The notes under the pieces were generated by a model, which saw only the letters and a program-made list of their open reading frames with translations, did no database searches and was not told where the DNA came from. A stretch of DNA of 32,012 bases from an uncultured Treponema sp. (GTDB lineage: Bacteria; Spirochaetota; Spirochaetia; Treponematales; Treponemataceae). Shown one piece after another: positions 9,576-17,844 of the stretch. Numbering within the stretch: position 1 is the first letter of the stretch; every line of letters begins with the position of its first letter. Location: positions 1 through 32,012 of the forward strand of contig CAMWIU010000010.1 in NCBI GenBank assembly GCA_947174385.1, read 5' to 3'. A program made the translations under genes and the position numbers.

Positions 9576-11963
9576 TTATTTTTTCAAAAGCGCGGCGAAA
9601 GGATTGTAGCGCATTCCGTCGTCGCTGCCGAAATTTTGGCGTTCGCGCGGCGGGCGGCGATTTTCCTGCGAAGGCTTTGCGTTCTTCGCGCCTTGCGGAA
9701 GGCTTCCTTTTTTCACCACGATTTTTTTCGCGCCATTCGAAGATGATTGCGGTTTTTCGCGCTTGGCATTTTCTCCGCTTCCCCTTGTGGCGGCATCGCT
9801 TTTGAGCGAAAGGCTGATTCGTTTTCGCGCCATGTCCAAATCGATTATCGTGAAATCTTTCACGTCGCCGACTTTTATAACGTCCATCGGATCGGAAACG
9901 AAATTGTCGCTCAGCTCGGAAATATGAATGAGGCCTGTTTCATGCAAACCGATGTCCACGAACGCGCCGAAATCCACGACGTTGCGGATTTTGCCGGTGA
10001 CTTTCATTCCCACCTTCAAATCCTCGAAATTCACCACGCCTTTTTGCATGATCGGGGCAGGGTAGCCGTCGCGCGGATCGCGATTCGGTTTGGCGAGTTC
10101 TTCCACGATGTCGTTGATTGTGGTTTCGCCGAGAGAATATTTTTCCGCGATTTTCTTTTTGAGTTCGGAAGAAATTTTCTCGCCGGATTTTATCAGCGGA
10201 AGTACTTCGCCTGCCACTTCGTAATTTTCGGGATGAACCCAAGTGTTGTCGAGCGGATTTTCGCTTTCTGGAATTTTTAGAAATCCGGCGCATTGCTCGA
10301 ACGCCTTCGGACCGAGGCCGCTCACATTTTTGAGTTCCTCGCGATTTTTGATTTTTCCGTTCGCGTCGCGGTACGCAACGATTTTCTTTGCCGTCGCGCT
10401 CGTGATTCCGGAAACGTATTTCAAAAGGCTCGCGCTGGCTGTGTTCAAATTCACGCCGACATTGTTCACGACGCTTCCCACGACTTCGTCGAGAGTTTCG
10501 GAAAGTTTCTTTTGATTCACGTCGTGCTGATAAAGTCCAACGCCGATTGACTTCGGATCGATTTTGACAAGCTCCGCAAGCGGATCTTGCAAACGCCTTC
10601 CCATCGAAATCGCGCCGCGAATCGTCAAATCCAATTCGGGGAATTCCTCGCGGGCAATGTCGCTCGCAGAATAAACGGACGCGCCGCTTTCGTCAACAAC
10701 TGTGTACATCACGTCCGAATAATTTTCGCTGATGACTTTGGAAACGATTGCCTGCACTTCTTGGCTTCCAGTTCCGTTTCCCACAGCCACCACTTGGATG
10801 TCATACTTGTCAATCGCGTCGTTGATTGCCTTGTAGCTGCCTTCGGGATCTGCCACTTGCTTGATGAGAAAGTAGCCCAAATATTTTCCTGTTTCGTCGA
10901 GCGCGGCGCATTTTGTTCCAGTGCGAATTCCCGGGTCGATTCCGAGGACGCGGCTTCCTTTGATCGGCTGCTGCATCAAAAGATTTTTCAGGTTTTCGCT
11001 GAAAACGCCGATTCCATGATTGTCTGCGGCATCGGTTTGGTCGCTTCGAATTTCGCGGACGACGGCAGGCGAAAGAAGGCGCACAACGCCGTCCTCGATG
11101 GCCTCAGAAAAATATTTGTTCGCGCACTTGTATTTTTTTTGAATTGATTTAACGCCGTCCTCGACGCTCACTTCGATTTGCACTTCCAACGCGCCTTCGC
11201 GTTCCGCGCGATTTATCGCAAGAATTCTGTGCGGCTTGACTTGCGCCAAAGGCTCGCGGTAATCCCAGTACATTTTGTAAGTCGAAGTTTTTTCGGCTTC
11301 TTCTGCGTTCGCGCCTTCGGGAACAATTCCCTTCGTCACGATTTGTCCGTTCGCCAAATAAAGCGTGCGCAAATCCTCGCGGTTTTTCGAATCTTGCGAA
11401 ATCCGTTCCGCGATAATGTCCTTCGCGCCGGCAATCGCATCGGCCGCGCTTTCCACGTTCAAAGCCGAATCTTCGTTGTCCGTTTTGACGAATTTTTCAG
11501 CCTCGGCTTCCACGGCGGAATCTGCATTTTCGCCTTCGATAAAATCCGCCAAAGGCTCGAGACCTTTTTCCGCGGCGAGCATTCCGCGAGTCTTTTTTTT
11601 CTTTTTGAAAGGCGCCCACAAATCTTCCAATTCCGAAAGAGTCTTTGCGCCCATCGCGGCATTGTAAAGAGATTCGGTGAGTTTTCCCTGCTTGAAAATT
11701 CCGCGCACGATTTCCAAACGCCGCTCTTCCAAATTTTTGAGAGAAGTAAAAAGATGGTCGCATTCGCGAACTTGAAGCTCGTCCAAAGAGCCGTGCTTTT
11801 CCTTGCGATAGCGGGCGATGAAAGGAATCGTGCATCCTTCTTGGACAAGGCTTATCACCGCGCTTACCTGCGGAACGCGAATCGAAAGTTCGTCCGCGAT
11901 TTTTTTCATAATTTCAACTTCGTTGACTTGCAACGCGTCGATCGCTTCTTGAGTGAATTCCAT
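9576..11963 (-). CDS. tex: Tex-family RNA-binding transcriptional accessory protein
   Basis: RVPQVSAVISLVQEGCTIPFIARYRKE N-terminus, YqgF-like core LGIDPGIRTGTKCAALDE, helix-hairpin-helix region, C-terminal S1 domain GMKVTGKIRNVVDFGAFVDIGLHETGLIHISELSD. Confidence 0.96.
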   Translation of the reverse strand: MEFTQEAIDALQVNEVEIMKKIADELSIRVPQVSAVISLVQEGCTIPFIARYRKEKHGSLDELQVRECDHLFTSLKNLEERRLEIVRGIFKQGKLTESLYNAAMGAKTLSELEDLWAPFKKKKKTRGMLAAEKGLEPLADFIEGENADSAVEAEAEKFVKTDNEDSALNVESAADAIAGAKDIIAERISQDSKNREDLRTLYLANGQIVTKGIVPEGANAEEAEKTSTYKMYWDYREPLAQVKPHRILAINRAEREGALEVQIEVSVEDGVKSIQKKYKCANKYFSEAIEDGVVRLLSPAVVREIRSDQTDAADNHGIGVFSENLKNLLMQQPIKGSRVLGIDPGIRTGTKCAALDETGKYLGYFLIKQVADPEGSYKAINDAIDKYDIQVVAVGNGTGSQEVQAIVSKVISENYSDVMYTVVDESGASVYSASDIAREEFPELDLTIRGAISMGRRLQDPLAELVKIDPKSIGVGLYQHDVNQKKLSETLDEVVGSVVNNVGVNLNTASASLLKYVSGITSATAKKIVAYRDANGKIKNREELKNVSGLGPKAFEQCAGFLKIPESENPLDNTWVHPENYEVAGEVLPLIKSGEKISSELKKKIAEKYSLGETTINDIVEELAKPNRDPRDGYPAPIMQKGVVNFEDLKVGMKVTGKIRNVVDFGAFVDIGLHETGLIHISELSDNFVSDPMDVIKVGDVKDFTIIDLDMARKRISLSLKSDAATRGSGENAKREKPQSSSNGAKKIVVKKGSLPQGAKNAKPSQENRRPPRERQNFGSDDGMRYNPFAALLKK

Positions 11964-12010
11964 AGTAAAAGCATTTTAACGAAAAATCAAATTTGTGGCA
12001 ATATGCGTCG

Positions 12011-12097
12011 CAGGGCAAAGCCCTGCTTAACGAGTTTTCGTTTGCTCGCACCGCTCGCATTTTCGTTCGCTTCGCTACCGAAAACCACGAAAACTCG
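12011..12097. repeat. Nested inverted-repeat element between tex and the XRE gene
   Basis: CAGGGC-aaa-GCCCTG 12011-12025; long-range arms CGAGTTTTCGT 12031-12041/ACGAAAACTCG 12087-12097; inner TTTTCG 12060-12065/CGAAAA 12079-12084. Confidence 0.7.
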
Positions 12098-12116
12098 CGG
12101 GCATTTTTTCCGCATT

Positions 12117-12449
12117 CTATTTTTCGGATTTTAGGTCGTCAACAATTCGCTGCGCCATGAGTTCGAATTTCGGATTTATAAAATTCATTATGCGCGCGGA
12201 AACTGCGTTCGCAATCCGCGTCTCGCTGCTTGTTCCTCCGAAAAGTTCGGCTGGCTCCACTTTCAGCGCGGCAGCAATTTTTGCGATAAGCGGCGCACTC
12301 ACAAACTGCGTTCCTGTTTCGATAACGGAAAGATGCTTTTGCGTAACGTCGAGCATTTCCGCGAGCTGCGTTTGCGTGAGATTCCGGCTTTTTCTGAGCC
12401 TCCGCAAATTCTCGCCGAAAAGTTTCGGAATGTCGATGAGTGCTTCCAT
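12117..12449 (-). CDS. XRE-family (Cro/CI-type HTH) transcriptional regulator
   Basis: FGENLRRLRKSRNLTQTQLAEMLDVTQKHLSVIETGTQFVSAPLIAKIAAALKVEPAELF HTH_3 pattern; start chosen at MEALIDIPK. Confidence 0.9.
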   Translation of the reverse strand: MEALIDIPKLFGENLRRLRKSRNLTQTQLAEMLDVTQKHLSVIETGTQFVSAPLIAKIAAALKVEPAELFGGTSSETRIANAVSARIMNFINPKFELMAQRIVDDLKSEK

Positions 12450-12492
12450 ATTGAAAATTATGACATCGGAAAGCGAAAAAGAAAACATTCCG

Positions 12493-12584
12493 TTATGGAA
12501 TAAATATACTTGTGAATATGTAAAACTGTTGACTTTTTGCGAGATTTCAAATAGAATAGGATTTGTAAGGTATATTTATACTTT
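12493..12584 (+). repeat. 92-bp promoter-bearing repeat, copy 1
   Basis: 91/92 identical to 14998-15089 (single A/G difference at 12558 vs 15063). Contains TTGACT 12529-12534, 17 nt, TAGAAT 12552-12557; flanking IR ATAAATATAC 12500-12509/GTATATTTAT 12570-12579. Confidence 0.95.
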
Positions 12585-12614
12585 GCGAAACATGATTTTT
12601 TTAAGGAGGAAATT

Positions 12615-13649
12615 ATGAAGCGAGTTGCGCTGGGTTTAGCAATGTTTTGCTTGATTTTTTGTACACGAGCATTCGCAGAAATAAAATACATAGAGATAAA
12701 AGATGTTTCGAATGTTTCTGAAATTGAATTTTCAAATTTAAGCGACTTTGAAAAATTTGCCGTGGGCGACATTTTCTTTTGCAAAAAGACTTCGAAATCC
12801 TATGTACTTGTCGGCGGCACTTATTATTCCTACAATTTGCAAGGCTATAAAACTGTGGCGGATTTTAAAGCTGGAAGCAACTACAAAAATGCGATTGATT
12901 ATTATGAATCCGTCGAGCAAAAAATCCCAGACGCGGAACGTTTTTATTTTTACAAGTCAAATCATTTTGCGAACGGTGCTGACGCTTTGGATGCATGGGC
13001 GAACGGTTGGGGCGAGAAATTTGAGCGTGCCAATTATGCTAGATTTGAAGATGAAGAAATTTATCTTGGCTCGCCGATTTCCAATTTGTATTATTCTGCC
13101 AAACAATATGGAATCAACACTTTATCGGAATGCGTTGAACTTCTTTTTTTGCAAAAGCATGAATTCGAATCAATGGAAATTTACAGAATCGCAAAGTCCA
13201 AAGGATTTAAAGAAAATTCGGATTATCAAAGCGCAATCGCAAAAGGCTTTGAAACAAAAGAAGTTTGGGACGCTGCTAGAAAATTGAATCTTGCAAATGC
13301 CAGTGAATATCAAAATTATATTGCGTTTGTCGCAGAAATCGGAAATAAAATTGACGAAAAAGATTTTACGAAAGAAGCCGCAGTGGTTTATCATTATATT
13401 GCTAAAGTTTCAAAAGATAATTATTCGCTCGAAAAACTGATTGAAAATTGCAATAGTCAAATGAAAAATGAGAATGCGAATGTAAAACTTGCGATAGAAA
13501 AATATGTCGAAAAAAAAGTTGATTATTACAAAAACAGTTTTGAAAAAATGGAAAATTATTTGAGTAATTCGCTTGTTTTGAGAATCATAGAGAATTCAAA
13601 GGAACTCGGAAAATACAATGAAAAGAATGATGTGTTCAACAAGAAATAA
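12615..13649 (+). CDS. Secreted protein of unknown function
   Basis: AAGGAGG RBS; signal peptide MKRVALGLAMFCLIFCTRAFA; no family recognised; AT-rich. Confidence 0.75.
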   Translation: MKRVALGLAMFCLIFCTRAFAEIKYIEIKDVSNVSEIEFSNLSDFEKFAVGDIFFCKKTSKSYVLVGGTYYSYNLQGYKTVADFKAGSNYKNAIDYYESVEQKIPDAERFYFYKSNHFANGADALDAWANGWGEKFERANYARFEDEEIYLGSPISNLYYSAKQYGINTLSECVELLFLQKHEFESMEIYRIAKSKGFKENSDYQSAIAKGFETKEVWDAARKLNLANASEYQNYIAFVAEIGNKIDEKDFTKEAAVVYHYIAKVSKDNYSLEKLIENCNSQMKNENANVKLAIEKYVEKKVDYYKNSFEKMENYLSNSLVLRIIENSKELGKYNEKNDVFNKK

Positions 13650-13707
13650 AAATTGCGCTGAAAATTTTTGGCGAAATTTTTAACAAGAAATATAAATTGA
13701 AATGAAA

Positions 13708-13731
13708 AAAGCCTCGTAAAAACGAGGCTTT
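13708..13731. terminator. Bidirectional intrinsic terminator between convergent genes
   Basis: AAAGCCTCG-taaaaa-CGAGGCTTT with A tract on the left and T-rich sequence on the right. Confidence 0.85.
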
Positions 13732-13770
13732 AAAATTTTTTGCGCTGTAGTTAGAATTTTGAATCTGAAA

Positions 13771-14772
13771 TTAGCCAAGCAATTCTTTCAAAGCATTTAT
13801 GGCGGCTTCTTTTTTTGCCTCTTTTTTTGTGGTTCGCTTGCCACAAAAATACTTGTCGAAAGATTCTAAATCAATTTTGCAAATCCAAAAATGCTCATTT
13901 GTTTCTTCATCAAATCCTTCTTCCCAAATGTATTTCGGCTCGTCAATCCAATTGTGTTGATATAATTCTTGAAGTTGACTGACTGGGTTTTCGTGATTTA
14001 TTTTGTCTACTATACGATTTTTCATATATTCACGTTCGAATGCTTCGCATGCTTTTTTTGCGGCTTCCATTTTGGCTTCAAACGCGGTATTTCCCGTAGA
14101 TTTAAATTTAAGAGGTGGATATGGGCATAGGGAGCGGTGAAGGGTCAATGTGCAAGTATAAGTAACACCACCAAGATACATGAGTGTTAAAAAAGAATCA
14201 TCGGAAAGGATATATGGACTTTTATGGCAATAATCTTGAAGACGCCGAATATAATTTTCCGCATATTTTCCAGCACCCAGCATTGTGGTGCACACGGGAA
14301 AAATTTTTTCAAAATTCCAATTTGAATCAATGGCGACCGCGCCAAGAATTGCTTCAAACAAATCCTCTGCCACCGTCGCTTTGTTCCGAACTTCGTTGCT
14401 TTCGTCGCTTTTGCCCAAACGCAAGTAGGATTCAAGACCAAGATTCCAAATGCATTTTGACAGCATTTCAGTATCAGAATAATATGAAAACAATTTTGAA
14501 AGTTCGCCTTCATTCTTTTGCGAAAAATAATATTTTTGCACTAGAGAATAAGATTGCCTTTGTTCTTTTGCAAAAGATTGCTCAAACCATTTTGTCAAAT
14601 AAATTGACAAAACCTTGTCCCCATAAAATTCCAATACTTCATTGTCAGCACATTCGGAATGCTCGTTCGCGTAAGAACGTCGAGTGAACGCTTGTTCAAG
14701 AAGTTTTTGGTTGCTGAAAGAATATCCAATTTTGGATTGAATATCCTCGCCATTGAAATTTTTGTTTTCCAT
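13771..14772 (-). CDS. RNase III-family protein with catalytic domain and two dsRBD-like domains
   Basis: DNEVLEFYGDKVLS (E45, E48, D52) and ATVAEDLFEAILGAV (D137, E140) keep canonical RNase III acidic residues; C-terminal dsRBD PVSQLQELYQ...GKRTTKKEAKKEAAINALKEL; middle segment ending KSTGNTAFEAKMEAAKKACEAF resembles a second dsRBD. Confidence 0.88.
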   Translation of the reverse strand: MENKNFNGEDIQSKIGYSFSNQKLLEQAFTRRSYANEHSECADNEVLEFYGDKVLSIYLTKWFEQSFAKEQRQSYSLVQKYYFSQKNEGELSKLFSYYSDTEMLSKCIWNLGLESYLRLGKSDESNEVRNKATVAEDLFEAILGAVAIDSNWNFEKIFPVCTTMLGAGKYAENYIRRLQDYCHKSPYILSDDSFLTLMYLGGVTYTCTLTLHRSLCPYPPLKFKSTGNTAFEAKMEAAKKACEAFEREYMKNRIVDKINHENPVSQLQELYQHNWIDEPKYIWEEGFDEETNEHFWICKIDLESFDKYFCGKRTTKKEAKKEAAINALKELLG

Positions 14773-14997
14773 AAAGTCCTCCTAAAGTTTTTAAGAGGCA
14801 CAATCATCGTGCGCAATCGAGAAGATTTTTTGGCGGATGATTAACAAAATAGAAAAATTAAAAATCAATATCGTAGAAAACCACAGCGCAATAATCAACG
14901 ATAATAAAAGTTAATCAAAATATTTTGTCTTTCGTGCCTTTTTTTCAGCATAATATAATTTTGTGTTTCTGTCAAGAAGTTTTGTTATGATATTTTC

Positions 14998-15089
14998 TTA
15001 TGGAATAAATATACTTGTGAATATGTAAAACTGTTGACTTTTTGCGAGATTTCAAATAGAATGGGATTTGTAAGGTATATTTATACTTT
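14998..15089 (+). repeat. 92-bp promoter-bearing repeat, copy 2
   Basis: See copy 1 (12493-12584); -35 at 15034-15039, -10 at 15057-15062. Confidence 0.95.
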
Positions 15090-15124
15090 ATGACATACGA
15101 TTTCTATTTTTCAAGGAGGTTTTT

Positions 15125-15913
15125 ATGAAAAAATTTATTTTCACAATCATTGCACTTGCGATGCTTTTTACAAGCTGCGAAACTTTGTCGAATTTATTTG
15201 GCGGAAATTTTTTCAATTCGAATTCGGAAAATGAAAGCGGCGGTCAAAAAGTTACGCCTATTTCAAAGTCGGTTTCAAAACAAAATCCCGCGATTCGGGA
15301 CACTGCGAATTGGGATATTGAATCGCTTGATACGGCGCGGAATGTGGATTATCTTTCCGAAATTGAAAAGGACGTGATTTTGGAAATGAACAAGGCGCGC
15401 AGCGATCCTAAAAAATATGCGGAACTTTACATTGCGCCGTTCGCCAAAAAATTCCGAAGCGATGGAACTTATATGAAAAATGGCGTGATCATGCAGACGA
15501 ACGAAGGCGTTGCTGTGGTGAACGAATGCATCAAGGAAATGTCGGCAAAAAAAGCCATGGGAATTTTGAAGCCCGAAAAAGGTCTCTCGCTTGCCGCGCA
15601 AAGTCACGCCACAAGTCAAGCGAAGACAAATCAAACTGGGCACAAAGGAACGGACGGAAGCACGCCTTTCACGCGAATTCAAAAGTACGGCTCTTTCCGC
15701 ACTGCTGGCGAAAACATTTCTTATGGAAGCAAAGATGGGCAAGAAATTGTGATTCAGTTGCTGGTTGATGACGGCGTAAAAAATCGCGGACACAGAAAGA
15801 ACATTTTCAATTCGGCGTTTACTCAAACTGGCGTTGGTTATGCCGAAGGACATAAGGTCTACAAAACAGAATGCGTGATAACTTACGCCGGCGGATACGA
15901 GGAAAAAAAGTGA
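15125..15913 (+). CDS. CAP/SCP-domain (cysteine-rich secretory protein family) lipoprotein
   Basis: Lipobox LFTSC; EMNKARSDPKKYAELYI, LSLAAQSHATSQAKTNQTGHKGTDGSTPFTRIQKYG, AGENISYG, GHRKNIFNSAFTQTGVGYAEG typical of CAP domains. Confidence 0.9.
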   Translation: MKKFIFTIIALAMLFTSCETLSNLFGGNFFNSNSENESGGQKVTPISKSVSKQNPAIRDTANWDIESLDTARNVDYLSEIEKDVILEMNKARSDPKKYAELYIAPFAKKFRSDGTYMKNGVIMQTNEGVAVVNECIKEMSAKKAMGILKPEKGLSLAAQSHATSQAKTNQTGHKGTDGSTPFTRIQKYGSFRTAGENISYGSKDGQEIVIQLLVDDGVKNRGHRKNIFNSAFTQTGVGYAEGHKVYKTECVITYAGGYEEKK

Positions 15914-16068
15914 TGGAAAACGATTATATGCGTTGGCGATTTTTGTTGGAATGCATATAACTGCCGTGAATTTTCTCTTGCAAAAAATTCTCATCTTTCC
16001 CTTGCATTTCTTGTAAATAATAACGCGCTTTTTAAAAACAAAAATCGCGGCTTCGCCTTGCGTCTACC

Positions 16069-16098
16069 TTGTCAAACTTCGCGCACAAATGTTATAAT
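16069..16098 (+). promoter_or_regulatory. Candidate sigma-70 promoter upstream of mscS
   Basis: TTGTCA 16069-16074, 18 nt, TATAAT 16093-16098. Confidence 0.55.
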
Positions 16099-16143
16099 GT
16101 TTTCAATTTGCAGTTTGCCACATTGCAATTATTTGGAGGATTC

Positions 16144-16980
16144 ATGTTCAAAATAAAAGTCAAAGAGTTGTTCGATTCATTTATGGCTTGGGCGAAAGAT
16201 TTGATTACGTGGAATCATTTTTTCAAATTGGTTGGCGTGGTCATAATTCTTTTTGCGATGTGGATAATCTACCGCATCATCTTGCGGCGCGTGAAAAAAA
16301 TTCCTGCGGAAAAAATGTCTCCGCAACGTTCGCTGATCGTTACGAAAATCATAAACTACGCATTTTTCGTAATTGTAGTTATGTATCTCCTTGGTTTGTT
16401 CGGAATGAAACTTTCCGCTATTTGGGGCGCGCTTGGAATCGGAGGTATGGTGCTCGCTTTTGCGGCGCAGACTTCGGTGAGCAATATCATAAGCGGAGTT
16501 TTTATGTTGGCGGAAAAAAATCTCAAGGTCGGCGATTTGATTACCGTGGGCAGCGAAAGCGGAATCGTTGACGACATCGGATTGCTTTCCGTCAAAGTTC
16601 ACACGTTGGACAATCAGATGGTTCGAATTCCGAATTCTTCAATCATCAATACGAACTTGCGCAACACGAGCTATTTTCCGCAACGGCGAATGACGATTTC
16701 TTGTTCAGTAAGTTACGAAGATGATTTGAGCTTCGCGTTGGAAACTTTGAGGAAAGTGCCGGAGCTTTGCCCGGCCGTTTTGCAAGATCCCGCGCCCGCC
16801 GTTTGGGTTGACGGGTTTGGCGAAAGCGGAATGAATCTGACGCTGGCGATTTGGTTTGAAGGCTCGAATTTTCTCGACGCGAAAAATCAGGCGTTCGTCG
16901 CCATCAAGCGCGTTTTTGACGAAGCGAAAATCGAAATTCCGTACAACAAAATCGACGTGAAGATTTATGGCAACGCATAA
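16144..16980 (+). CDS. mscS: MscS-family mechanosensitive ion channel
   Basis: LGIGGMVLAFAAQTSVSNIISGVFMLAEKNLKVGDLITVGSESGIVDDIGLLSVKVHTLDNQMVRIPNSSIINTNLRN is the MscS pore/beta-domain signature; start at MFKIKV after GGAGG. Confidence 0.93.
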   Translation: MFKIKVKELFDSFMAWAKDLITWNHFFKLVGVVIILFAMWIIYRIILRRVKKIPAEKMSPQRSLIVTKIINYAFFVIVVMYLLGLFGMKLSAIWGALGIGGMVLAFAAQTSVSNIISGVFMLAEKNLKVGDLITVGSESGIVDDIGLLSVKVHTLDNQMVRIPNSSIINTNLRNTSYFPQRRMTISCSVSYEDDLSFALETLRKVPELCPAVLQDPAPAVWVDGFGESGMNLTLAIWFEGSNFLDAKNQAFVAIKRVFDEAKIEIPYNKIDVKIYGNA

Positions 16981-17014
16981 ATAAATATTTTTTATTTTTC
17001 ATATGGAGGAAAAT

Positions 17015-17713
17015 ATGGCTAAAGAACACAAACTTGTTCAGTCAAATGCGGAAGGTGGCGTGGCTAGTCCCGCGCAACCAGTTGGCAATGCGGCGGGGCT
17101 TCGCATTGGAGCGATCATTCTTTGGGTCTGCGCGGTTGTTTTCGAGGTGCTCGGGCTTGGCGCGATTTTTGGAAAAATCGATTTGCAATTTTGCCCGGTG
17201 CTTTACCAGACGATTGGATTTTTGTTGCTGGATTTGGTTTGCGTCGTTATTGGCTCGCAGTTATGGAAAAAGGCAAATCACATCAAGCCCGCTTCGGAAA
17301 AAAACAAATTTGCGTTTTGGCTTTGGAACAATTTGGGACTCATTGTGAGCGTGGTCGCGTTTTTGCCGATTATCGTTCTTGTGCTTGCAAACAAGGATGC
17401 CGACAAAAAAACAAAGACTGTGGTGGCAGTCGCGGCGGCGGTTTGCCTTGCGATTGCAGGCGTGACGAGTTACGATTTCAATCCGGTCAGCGAAGAACAG
17501 CAGACGGCGGCGATGGAAGCGTTCGGCGCGGAACAAGTTTATTGGACGAAGCATGGAAAAGTCTACCACACAAGTCAAAATTGCCAGCATTTGAATCGCA
17601 CCGAAGAATTGATTTATGGAACGGTGGAACAAGCGATTGCGGAAAATCATGTCCGCCTTTGCAAAACTTGTGCTTCGCGCGACGGCATCACGAACGTAGC
17701 CACGGAAGAATAA
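17015..17713 (+). CDS. Membrane protein with C-terminal Cys/His motif, unknown function
   Basis: About four hydrophobic helices, then VYWTKHGKVYHTSQNCQHLNRTEELIYGTVEQAIAENHVRLCKTC; GGAGG upstream of the ATG at 17015. Confidence 0.75.
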   Translation: MAKEHKLVQSNAEGGVASPAQPVGNAAGLRIGAIILWVCAVVFEVLGLGAIFGKIDLQFCPVLYQTIGFLLLDLVCVVIGSQLWKKANHIKPASEKNKFAFWLWNNLGLIVSVVAFLPIIVLVLANKDADKKTKTVVAVAAAVCLAIAGVTSYDFNPVSEEQQTAAMEAFGAEQVYWTKHGKVYHTSQNCQHLNRTEELIYGTVEQAIAENHVRLCKTCASRDGITNVATEE

Positions 17714-17737
17714 AATAATTTGCAAAATTAAAGTCCG

Positions 17738-17825
17738 TAAAACTCGGCATTAAAATTGGCGGCGCAAATTAGTCGTCAATTTTAATTGCTTGAAAAAATT
17801 GTTCCGCAACAAAGTGAGAAAAAAT
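17738..17825. repeat. Second copy of the window-start hairpin element
   Basis: AAAACTCGGCATTAAAATTGGCGGC-gcaaatta-GTCGTCAATTTTAATTG parallels AAAACTCGTCATTAAAATAGGCAAC-gccatttta-GTTGCCTATTTTAATTG at 61-110; followed by TGAAAAA...GCAAC..AGTGAgAAAAA resembling 3-33. Confidence 0.75.
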
Positions 17826-17844
17826 TTTTACAGAGAATTTAAAA

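Noticed and set aside
13638-13699. Imperfect direct repeat AACAAGAAATAAAAATTG / AACAAGAAATATAAATTG after the secreted-orphan gene
   Set aside because: Short, AT-rich, low information content; could be a small local duplication but not supportable as an element.
12493-15089. Composite transposon bounded by the 92-bp repeats
   Set aside because: No transposase or recombinase between them and no clear target-site duplications; kept only as a duplicated promoter cassette.
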